A stretch of DNA of 6,561 nucleotides from an uncultured Methylococcaceae bacterium. GTDB lineage: Bacteria > Pseudomonadota > Gammaproteobacteria > Methylococcales > Methylomonadaceae. The stretch is from NCBI GenBank assembly GCA_903873045.1, contig CAIQND010000174.1, forward strand, positions 1 to 6,561. Direction: 5' to 3'. The translations under genes and the position numbers were made by a program. The notes beneath the pieces were generated by a model, which saw only the letters and a list, made by a program, of their open reading frames with translations, ran no database searches and was not told where the DNA came from. Each line of letters opens with the position of its first letter. Position 1 is the stretch's first letter. This document shows positions 1-5,769 of this stretch, in pieces.

Positions 1-206
1 AAAGGCGAATCCATGCGCAAAAAAATGAATTCCTTGACTCAAGTTGAACACTTGGAGTAAAAATTCACTTCCACCGATGCGTTAGGTTTTAGGTGTTCAA
101 GTTCAACCAGAATTAGTGTTCAAATTAATCAGAATACGCAACAATTCAGCTATAGATTATTATTATTTTTTAACGTAACATCAAAGAATAGTAAGCTACT
201 CATCCA
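1..206. other. Non-coding leader upstream of the regulator remnant
   Basis: No gene can be supported here. A short open stretch in the first frame ends with TAA at 58-60; it could be the tail of a gene outside the window or chance. The region is AT-rich, especially 151-175. It holds three copies of the 8-mer GTGTTCAA, at 93-100 and 116-123 on the plus strand and at 44-51 in inverted orientation, plus a tandem GTTCAA pair at 95-106. Such spaced copies could be operator half-sites for a regulator, but no symmetric operator is obvious. No convincing promoter pair was found; TTGACT at 34-39 with TAAAAA at 58-63 (18-base spacer) is the best, and it is weak. Confidence 0.4.
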
Positions 207-675
207 ATGCGCGACGATTTTACAGAGACCACACCTTCAAGGAAGGTTATTTGTTCCGGTTTAGGTGGGCAACTTTCCAGAGCCAATTTTAACGTGGCTT
301 CGGTCAACTACTCTGATTGCCCATGAGATTGCCGACCCCACCAACGCCTTGGATGACATGATGGAAACAGCCATCGTTCCGCAAATTACGCTACTTGAAG
401 ACATTACCCTACAAATCCTTAAATACCCTGTTGATAAAGTAGTCGTCCCGCGTTGTCTGCTGAGTATTTTGGGTCAGTGCCTGATGTTTAAACACTCACG
501 CTCGATCATTGACCGTCTGTATCCTGATTTGATTGCTGATGCAGCGGCCATCCAAGCCAGCGTGGAACATATCACGCAGCTTTCCCTGGCCGCTCTGAAC
601 CGGCTTACCCTACCCAAAGAGCAAACAACACATGAATCATATAGCCTTAAAAATGCTGATGGGCGATACCGGTAA
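207..675 (+). pseudogene. Remnant of a TetR-type regulator (CecR-like C-terminal domain), deleted and frameshifted
   Basis: From 265 to 675 a frame opened by GTG encodes 136 residues that look like only the ligand-binding half of CecR-like TetR regulators: HEIADPTNALDDMMETAIVPQ is the characteristic block (roughly residues 20-40), followed by amphipathic helices. No helix-turn-helix is present in this frame, which has a TAG at 262-264. In a different frame, starting at ATG 207, the sequence begins MRDDFTETTPSRKVI, typical of a TetR N-terminus. At 279-311 it reads RANFNVASVNY, very like the TetR recognition-helix consensus (AGvNVAaVNYHFG), before hitting TGA at 324-326. The effector block resumes one frame over at about 313. 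The expected spacer of about 50 residues between these blocks is missing, and part of the first helices also seems lost. The simplest reading is a regulator broken by internal deletion and frameshift. Its 3' end overlaps the permease start by 44 bases, so it was probably the first gene of the operon. A functional DNA-free domain or a sequence error remain possible. Confidence 0.65.
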
Positions 676-1792
676 ATATATCGGTATTGTTATGGGCCTG
701 ACATTTGCCTCGTTAATTATGACCCAGCAGCCCGCCATTTTTTTGGGCATCATGTCACGCACTTACAGCTTTGTAACGGATGTCGGCTTGCCTGATATCT
801 GGGTCATTGATCCGAAAGTACAATTTGTTGATGACATAAAGCCTATGCAGGATACGGAACTTTATCGGGTACGGGGTATTTCTGGTGTGGAATGGGCAAT
901 GCCGCTGTATAAGGGATTGCTAAAAGCACGCCTTACCGATGGCACCTTTCAAACCTGTAATGTGGTGGGTCTGGATGATGCCACTTTAATCGGTGGCCCA
1001 CCGGTCATGCTGGAAGGAAAAATGGATGATTTACGCCGTAGCGACAGCGTTATCGTTGACGTTGACGGTGCCAGTGAAAAACTCGGAAAGCCGTCACTCA
1101 TCCCCGGTGGCAAACCTATTCCACTCAAAATAGGCGATAGCTTGGAGTTAAATGACCGACGCGCGATTGTTGTCGGCATTGCCAAAGTCACACGCACCTT
1201 TCAATCCCAGCCGGTCATCTATACCACCTATTCCCGCGCCAAAAGTTATGCGCCCAAGGAGCGCAAGCTGTTGTCGTTTGTTTTGGTAAAAGCCAAAAAA
1301 GGACAAGACCTTGTCGAATTGACCCGCCGAATCCGTGAGTCAACCGGCTTGGCCGCTTATACGCAGGCAGATTTTAAAACCCTGACCTACGAATATTTTA
1401 TGCACAACACCGGTATTCCGATTAATTTCGGCACGTCTGTATTGCTGGGATTTATTGTCGGCGCCGCTATTGCCGGCCAGACTTTTTATAATTTCACGCT
1501 CGGAAATATAATGCAATTCGGCGTCCTAAAAGCCATGGGCACCAGCAACTGGATCTTGCTGCGCATGATTTTATTACAAGCGGTTCTGGTCGGTAGCATC
1601 GGTTATGGTTTAGGCGTAGGTCTAACCGCGTTATTTGGCTTCGCCATGCGCCATACCATACTGGCTTTCAAGTTTCCTTGGCAACTGTTACTCTTCAGCG
1701 GTGCGGGAATCAGTCTGATCTGCGCCTTTGCCGCCATTATCAGTATACTCAAAGTGATTCGACTGGAACCTGCCATTGTTTTTAAAGGATAA
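632..1792 (+). CDS. ABC exporter permease, DevC/MacB-like (FtsX-type) family
   Basis: Inner-membrane subunit of an ABC exporter, 386 residues. A first membrane helix lies at about residues 17-42. It is followed by a periplasmic domain of about 220 residues, with the family-like stretch DIWVIDPKVQFVDDIKP near residues 55-71 and YRVRGISGVEWAMPLYKG after it. Three more helices lie at about 267-290, 308-339 and 352-376, and the tail RLEPAIVFKG is typical of the FtsX-like permease domain. This four-helix layout is that of DevC and of the membrane half of MacB; such proteins act as homodimers that couple ATP hydrolysis to movement of the adaptor and duct rather than forming a classic pore. No ATPase domain is fused; it is encoded by the next gene, three bases downstream. 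The ATG at 632 is chosen because MNHIALKMLMGDTGKY matches the usual N-terminus of the family; ribosome-binding site only weak (AAAGAG near 616-621). Substrate unknown. Confidence 0.88.
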   Translation: MNHIALKMLMGDTGKYIGIVMGLTFASLIMTQQPAIFLGIMSRTYSFVTDVGLPDIWVIDPKVQFVDDIKPMQDTELYRVRGISGVEWAMPLYKGLLKARLTDGTFQTCNVVGLDDATLIGGPPVMLEGKMDDLRRSDSVIVDVDGASEKLGKPSLIPGGKPIPLKIGDSLELNDRRAIVVGIAKVTRTFQSQPVIYTTYSRAKSYAPKERKLLSFVLVKAKKGQDLVELTRRIRESTGLAAYTQADFKTLTYEYFMHNTGIPINFGTSVLLGFIVGAAIAGQTFYNFTLGNIMQFGVLKAMGTSNWILLRMILLQAVLVGSIGYGLGVGLTALFGFAMRHTILAFKFPWQLLLFSGAGISLICAFAAIISILKVIRLEPAIVFKG

Positions 1793-1795
1793 ATC

Positions 1796-2494
1796 ATGAA
1801 CCTAGCTGTGCGCTGCCAAAACGTGGTCAAGGTTTATGATACCGGCGGGCAAAAAGTAACCGCGCTTAACCGTATTAATCTGGATATTATTGCCGGTCAA
1901 TTGATGATGTTGGTCGGCCCCTCCGGTTGCGGCAAGACCACTCTTATTTCAGTGGTCGCCGGTATTCTCGATCAAGATGAAGGGCTTTGTGAATTGTTCG
2001 GCGAAAATTTATTGGCTATGCGCAGCAAGGACAAGTTAAATTTCAGGGCAAAAAACATCGGCTTTGTATTTCAGGCATTTAATCTGCTGCCTTCACTCAA
2101 TGCCGCAGAAAATGTGTCCATTCCGCTTATTATTAACGGTATGAAACGCGCCGAAGCCGAGCGTAAAGCCATAACGCTACTGGAGCAAGTGGGTTTGGGG
2201 GCGCGTTGGAAATCCTTGCCTTCACAACTTTCCGGCGGACAGCAGCAACGTGTCGCCATTGCCCGCGCCTTGGTACATAACCCACGACTTATCGTCTGCG
2301 ATGAACCCACTAGCGCACTGGATCATGAAACCGGACGCAATGTCATGAAATTGCTCAAAGACGTTGCTTTACACAAAGACCGTACTTTAGTCATTGTGAC
2401 CCATGACGCGCGTATTTTTGACTTCGCAGACCGCATTGCCGAAATGGACGACGGGCATATTGTTGAGGTAAAAGATAAAAGGGGGCGAGGTTAA
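1796..2494 (+). CDS. ABC exporter ATP-binding subunit, DevA/LolD/MacB-like
   Basis: Cytoplasmic ATPase of 232 residues that powers the neighbouring permease. All nucleotide-binding motifs are intact: Walker A GPSGCGKTT at 41-49, Q-loop glutamine at 93 (FVFQAFNLLPSLNAAENV), signature LSGGQ at 145-149 followed by QQRVAIARAL, Walker B LIVCDEP at 165-171 with catalytic glutamate 170, D-loop SALD at 173-176, and switch histidine 203 in VIVTHD. The Q-loop sequence and length are typical of the LolD/MacB/DevA subfamily that partners four-helix FtsX-like permeases. An AAAGGA Shine-Dalgarno sequence at 1784-1789 lies inside the end of the permease gene, and only three bases separate the two genes, so they are surely co-translated. 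The stop codon (2492-2494) lies within the first heptad of the repeat array that follows, so the last residues may have been altered when that repeat arose (inference). Confidence 0.93.
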   Translation: MNLAVRCQNVVKVYDTGGQKVTALNRINLDIIAGQLMMLVGPSGCGKTTLISVVAGILDQDEGLCELFGENLLAMRSKDKLNFRAKNIGFVFQAFNLLPSLNAAENVSIPLIINGMKRAEAERKAITLLEQVGLGARWKSLPSQLSGGQQQRVAIARALVHNPRLIVCDEPTSALDHETGRNVMKLLKDVALHKDRTLVIVTHDARIFDFADRIAEMDDGHIVEVKDKRGRG

Positions 2495-2576
2495 AGGCGA
2501 AAGGCGAAAGGTGCAAGACTAAAACAATACGCCCTTTACCAATGCCGTTAAGTTAAGCGCAAGTTGTTTAAAAACT

Positions 2577-2631
2577 GGAGTGCAATCGCTTCAGCTATTG
2601 CCTGTAAAAACAGCTAAAGCAGCTTTACTCC
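2577..2631. repeat. Imperfect inverted repeat (potential hairpin) in the intra-operon spacer
   Basis: GGAGT at 2577-2581 pairs with ACTCC at 2627-2631, and GCTT-C-AGCT at 2588-2596 pairs with AGCT-A-AAGC at 2612-2620 apart from one central mismatch. A six-base poorly paired internal loop separates the two stems, and the terminal loop is 15 bases. No run of T follows, so it is not a typical intrinsic terminator. In a transcript spanning the operon it could act as a processing or stability structure; this is inference. Confidence 0.45.
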
Positions 2632-2708
2632 CGTTTGTATACTGAACTGAACGACATTGTACCCTTTACCCTTACTTAACCTTTTGCCTTTCCTTACACC
2701 TTAAACTC

Positions 2709-2757
2709 GAACATTGAACATTGAACATTGAACATTGAACATTGAACATTGAACATT
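2709..2757 (+). repeat. Heptanucleotide tandem repeat (GAACATT)x7
   Basis: Seven perfect, uninterrupted copies of GAACATT fill 49 bases, ending 25 bases before the adaptor start codon. Perfect short tandem arrays usually change copy number by replication slippage. As the array is non-coding, a change would alter spacing between upstream elements and the adaptor gene rather than a reading frame. It runs directly into the inverted heptads at 2756-2776. Confidence 0.95.
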
Positions 2758-2782
2758 GCACCTTTAACCTTTAACCTAAAAT

Positions 2783-3769
2783 ATGCAAATCAAATACACC
2801 CTCCCCTTACTGGCAATCGCCGGATTTGCGTTTGCCGCTTACACGGTAGTCCGCAGTAACCAACCGACGCCGATTGCAATACCGTTTACAGAACCGGCTT
2901 CGGCTCCCTTTAAAGCGTTTATTGCCGGTGCCGGAATTATTGAAGCGCAAAGCCAAAATATCGCTATTGGCACGCCTTTGCCTGGAATTGTTAAAACCGT
3001 AACGGTTAAGGTGGGCGATCAAGTTAAGGCGGATACGCCGCTTTTTTATCTGGATGAACGCGATACCCGTGCAACCTTGGCGATAAAACAGGCAGACCTT
3101 GCCAAAGCCAAAGCCGACGTTACTATCGCAAAAGCGACTTACAGTGATGCAAAATCCCTGAGTGATTTAGCTGAAGCCGTTACCGACCGACGTGCCATTA
3201 GCGCCGAAGAACTGCTTAGACGACGCAACGCCATGCTAATCACCCAAGCCAGACTGGAAAGCGCCTTGGCTTTAGTGCAGCAAGCCCAAGCCAGCCTGGC
3301 CGATACTGAAACCACCTTAAGCCGACTCATCGTTCGCGCTCCGGTAGCCGGTGAAGTGTTACAAGTCAATATTCGACCCGGTGAATTTGCCCAAGCCGGA
3401 TTTTTAAGTGTCCCGTTACTGGTGCTGGGCAATTTGGATAAGCTGCATGTGCGGGTTGACATCGATGAAAATGATGCTTGGCGGTTCGACAAAAACAGCA
3501 AAGCCGTGGCTTTTCTGCGCGGCAATCGAAACTTTAAAGTTGACCTAATCCTGGCTTATGTAGAACCTTATGTTGTCCCTAAAAAATCCTTGACCGGCGA
3601 CAGTAACGAACGGGTTGATACCCGTGTATTACAAGCGCTCTACCGCTTTGACCGCAAACAACTCCCCATTTATGTGGGTCAGCAGATGGACGTATTTATT
3701 GAAGCGCAAGACTACTCGCCCAACCAGGATTCAGCACAGCCCCCGAACGCTAAAGGGCCCAGTTTATGA
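2783..3769 (+). CDS. Periplasmic adaptor (HlyD/DevB-type membrane fusion protein) of the ABC exporter
   Basis: Adaptor of 328 residues linking the inner-membrane permease to the outer-membrane duct. A single N-terminal hydrophobic anchor (about residues 5-24) leaves the rest in the periplasm. The first half of the lipoyl-like domain is GIVKTVTVKVGDQVKADTPL at about 68-87. An alpha-helical hairpin rich in Ala, Gln and Lys spans roughly 94-185, and the second lipoyl half is RAPVAGEVLQVNIRPGEF. A beta-barrel segment follows (LHVRVDIDENDAWRF), then a short membrane-proximal region. This order is standard for the RND/HlyD adaptor superfamily, and the length suits the DevB/MacA type. ATG 2783 is the only start that keeps the anchor; no good ribosome-binding site precedes it, because the upstream bases belong to the heptad repeat array. 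Its stop overlaps the next gene's ATG (ATGA at 3766-3769), so the two are translationally coupled. Confidence 0.9.
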   Translation: MQIKYTLPLLAIAGFAFAAYTVVRSNQPTPIAIPFTEPASAPFKAFIAGAGIIEAQSQNIAIGTPLPGIVKTVTVKVGDQVKADTPLFYLDERDTRATLAIKQADLAKAKADVTIAKATYSDAKSLSDLAEAVTDRRAISAEELLRRRNAMLITQARLESALALVQQAQASLADTETTLSRLIVRAPVAGEVLQVNIRPGEFAQAGFLSVPLLVLGNLDKLHVRVDIDENDAWRFDKNSKAVAFLRGNRNFKVDLILAYVEPYVVPKKSLTGDSNERVDTRVLQALYRFDRKQLPIYVGQQMDVFIEAQDYSPNQDSAQPPNAKGPSL

Positions 3770-5289
3770 ATCGTCGTACCCTCGCGCTCTCTTTAACGCT
3801 GTTGGCGTCGGCCTGTACCGTAGGGCCTGACTACAAACGCCCTGAGCTAGCCACTCCCAAACAATGGACTGAGGCAACCAAAGACTCACGCACTGAAGCA
3901 AAGGGTAACCACAAAGCATTGCTCCCACCGGAACAATGGTGGAAAAGCTTCAATGATCCGATTCTCAACCGGCTCATCACCGATGCCATTGCTGCCAATC
4001 TGGATTTAAAGCAGGCTTTGGTACGGGTTAAAGAGGCTCGCGCCCAACGCTGGGTTACCATTACTGCCGGTCTGCCTGCTATAACCGGAAAAAGCAATCT
4101 CAGTCGACGCTTCAACAATTCAAACGCGACCTCTCAAACAGGCGGCGTACCGGCTACCAGTGGCGGCTCTGGTATCGGCAATCAGCTTATCAACATTTTT
4201 CAATCCGGCTTTGATGCACAATGGGAACTGGATTTCTTTGGTGGCGTAAGACGTGCCATAGAAGCCGCAGATGCCCATGTTGACAGTGAAATTGAAAACA
4301 GCCGGAATGTCCTGATAACCCTGCTGGGTGAAGTGGCCAGTAACTACATCCAGTTACGCACCAACCAACAATTGATCGCCATCACCCGTGATAATTTACA
4401 CTCTCAACAGGAAACTGCCGAGTTAACTCAAATACGCCAAAAAGCCGGTTTTGCAAGTATGTTGGAAGTAGCGCAAGCCCAATCCCAAGTTGCGACTACC
4501 GAGGCGTTTATGCCCGTGTATCAAACCATTGTTAACCAATCCATTCATTCGCTCAGCGTGTTACTGGGTCGAGAACCCAATGCACTCGCCGTTCGGCTTG
4601 ATAATCCAGGCTCCATTCCGGCAATGCCTGCGATAGCCATAGCCGTGCTCCCGTCCGAACTCTTATTACGCAGGCCTGATATTCGCTATGCCGAACGAAA
4701 AATTGCCGAGGCAAACGCTAATGTAGGCGTTGCAACTGCGGAACTCTATCCCAGGGTCAACCTGTCAGCGTTTTTAGGTCTGCAAAATACAACCATCACC
4801 GACATCACCCCTCTGGGTAAATCGTGGTCTGCCGCTTCCTCCTTAACCTTACCCATTTTAAATTGGGGACGCATCAACGCCAATATCAAAAGCAAAAATG
4901 CCCAGTTTGACCTGGCTTTCCTCGCCTATCAGTCCACTGTTTTAAATGCCTTTAAAGAGGTCGAAGATGCACTGGTTGCCTATAACAATGAACAACACCG
5001 TCACCAATCGCTTTCACAAGCGGTGGCCGCAAGCCGGTTGGCCGTTGAAATGGCTGATGAACGCTATAGTAACGGTTTAACCATGTTTCTGGATGTACTC
5101 CAATCCCAGCAGGCGCTTTTCCAAACACAACGCAATCTGGTCGATAGTGAAGCCCAACTGTCCACCGATCTGGTTGCCTTATATAAAGCCTTGGGCGGCG
5201 GCTGGCAAACTCAAGAACTCGTGAATGATACCGGGCAAAAATATCCGGGCGAATGGTTCGACAAGGCTCTCCTGCCGAAAGGCAATTAA
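3766..5289 (+). CDS. Outer-membrane efflux lipoprotein (NodT/TolC-like OMF family)
   Basis: Outer-membrane channel of 507 residues, a normal length for the NodT/OprM-like group. The signal peptide is MNRRTLALSLTLLASAC, with a lipobox ending at Cys17, followed by TVGPDYKRP, the usual mature N-terminus of these lipoproteins. Two homologous OMF repeats are visible: the first includes QWELDFFGGVRRAIEAADAH and the long helices after it; the second includes LLLRRPDIRYAERKIAEANA, then GVATAELYPRVNLSAFLG, LPILNWGRINANI, and a final helical pair ending in DVLQSQQALFQTQRNLVDSE. A Ser/Gly/Asn-rich insert at about residues 112-142 precedes a beta-strand and is probably an exposed loop. The protein trimerises as a duct through outer membrane and periplasm and should dock to the adaptor encoded just upstream. 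AAGGG at 3753-3757 is a good ribosome-binding site, and the ATG overlaps the adaptor stop. It is the last gene of the exporter operon. Confidence 0.93.
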   Translation: MNRRTLALSLTLLASACTVGPDYKRPELATPKQWTEATKDSRTEAKGNHKALLPPEQWWKSFNDPILNRLITDAIAANLDLKQALVRVKEARAQRWVTITAGLPAITGKSNLSRRFNNSNATSQTGGVPATSGGSGIGNQLINIFQSGFDAQWELDFFGGVRRAIEAADAHVDSEIENSRNVLITLLGEVASNYIQLRTNQQLIAITRDNLHSQQETAELTQIRQKAGFASMLEVAQAQSQVATTEAFMPVYQTIVNQSIHSLSVLLGREPNALAVRLDNPGSIPAMPAIAIAVLPSELLLRRPDIRYAERKIAEANANVGVATAELYPRVNLSAFLGLQNTTITDITPLGKSWSAASSLTLPILNWGRINANIKSKNAQFDLAFLAYQSTVLNAFKEVEDALVAYNNEQHRHQSLSQAVAASRLAVEMADERYSNGLTMFLDVLQSQQALFQTQRNLVDSEAQLSTDLVALYKALGGGWQTQELVNDTGQKYPGEWFDKALLPKGN

Positions 5290-5296
5290 TGCTTGT

Positions 5297-5400
5297 TATA
5301 GAGCCATGTAGAAGTAAAGCGACATTCGACCACCCTCACCCCAGCCCTCTCCCAGAGGGAGAGGGAGCTTTATGTTGCTTTACTTCTAAGCCACTCTATA
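5297..5400. repeat. 104-bp nested dyad element (MITE-like or large hairpin) after the exporter operon
   Basis: Two 29-base arms, 5297-5325 and 5372-5400, are inverted copies matching at 23 of 29 positions; five of the six mismatches are clustered at arm positions 8-12, and the core TAGAAGTAAAGC is perfect. The centre has a perfect 9-bp stem, CCCTCTCCC at 5345-5353 and GGGAGAGGG at 5357-5365, with a 3-base loop, preceded by CCCTCACCCCAG. Sequences of this CCCTCACCCC-CCCTCTCCC kind are, from general knowledge, common between genes in many proteobacteria. It begins seven bases after the channel gene's stop, so it may also end or stabilise the operon transcript, though no T-run follows. It has no coding capacity. 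Confidence 0.75.
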
Positions 5401-5445
5401 TGACTGACTTTCCGAGCTCAATGTGAAGATTAAGCACCAGAAACA

Positions 5446-5587
5446 GCGTAGGCCGGAATAAGGCTTTTCGAGCGTAAGCGAGAATAAGCGTTTCCGGCAC
5501 ACTTTACGATATGCCGGAAACACCACCACGCGCTACGCCCTTCGACAAACTCAAGACAGGCTTGGGTGGCCTTATTCCGGCCTACGC
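5446..5587. repeat. REP/BIME-like pair of inverted repeats
   Basis: A perfect 19-bp inverted repeat forms the ends: GCGTAGGCCGGAATAAGGC at 5446-5464 and its complement at 5569-5587. A second perfect 10-bp inverted repeat, GTTTCCGGCA at 5490-5499 and TGCCGGAAAC at 5512-5521, lies within with a 12-base loop. Outer TAGGCCGGAATAAGG and inner TTCCGGCA together resemble the two halves of enterobacterial REP (palindromic unit) sequences, so this is probably two REP-like units in opposite orientation. The right unit is lengthened by an extra segment containing CCCTTCGACAAACTCAAGAC (5538-5557), another motif type often seen between proteobacterial genes. REP elements are thought to be mobilised by RAYT-type Y1 transposases; none is encoded here. 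Confidence 0.7.
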
Positions 5588-5769
5588 CCGTAGCTTGTTA
5601 TAGTTGTCTGGCCAAAATCAAGCATTAAAAACTTGAAGATTGAGTTAAAAGTCTTTTCAGGCAATTACTTTGTGTTCAAGCTGATACAAAGGCTTTATCA
5701 TGTATCAAAACGCCGCTGTCGCCCAAGGCGAGAAAGCCGCCCACATTAACAAACCCTAGCCTCTGCAAC
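5588..5769. other. Spacer before mtgA
   Basis: Mostly featureless. It contains GCTTGTTATAG (5593-5603), an exact repeat of 5291-5301. A 7-bp inverted repeat TGATACA/TGTATCA lies at 5682-5688 and 5701-5707. A 19-codon reading frame at 5700-5759 (MYQNAAVAQGEKAAHINKP) is preceded by AAAGG seven bases upstream; its reality is unproven. No clear promoter was identified, although mtgA presumably has one here because the repeat block separates it from the exporter operon. Confidence 0.4.

Larger units (their letters stand above)
2489..2776. repeat. Heptad-repeat cassette between ATPase and adaptor genes, with inverted ends
   Basis: The whole 288-base gap between the ATPase and the adaptor is built largely of seven-base units. 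The left end (2489-2516) is four heptads beginning with GG: GGTTAAA outermost, two GGCGAAA, then GGTGCAA. The right end (2756-2776) is the inverse, read on the minus strand as two GGTTAAA units outermost and then GGTGCAA. The ends therefore match as terminal inverted repeats differing by one unit. Inside the right side, 2655-2708 is a degenerate pyrimidine-rich version of the same theme, followed by an exact (GAACATT)x7 array. An imperfect hairpin sits at 2577-2631. No gene is visible within. It starts inside the last two codons of the ATPase and ends six bases before the adaptor ATG. It could be an inserted small repeat element or a minisatellite grown by slippage. Confidence 0.75.

Noticed and set aside
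119..165. Sigma-70 promoter using TATAGA (151-156) or TATTAT (158-163)
   Set aside because: No acceptable -35 hexamer occurs at 16-18 bases upstream of either box in this AT-rich stretch.
949..1197. Minus-strand open frames inside the exporter genes (for example 949-1197, 3139-3525, 3831-4118)
   Set aside because: They lie wholly within well-supported plus-strand genes with clear family motifs; their translations show no recognisable domain.
2709..2757. CRISPR-like array
   Set aside because: The units are seven bases with no spacers, so it is a simple tandem repeat.
3615..3830. Plus-strand frame overlapping the adaptor end and channel start
   Set aside because: It is an out-of-frame overlap of two confident genes joined by an ATGA junction and shows no family features.
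5345..5365. Intrinsic terminator for the exporter operon
   Set aside because: The GC-rich stem is strong, but no T-run follows it; a terminator role is possible yet not supported by the standard pattern.
5700..5759. Truncated FliS-like N-terminus (MYQNAAVAQGEKAAHINKP)
   Set aside because: The similarity is only impressionistic over 19 residues, and there is no flagellar gene context.
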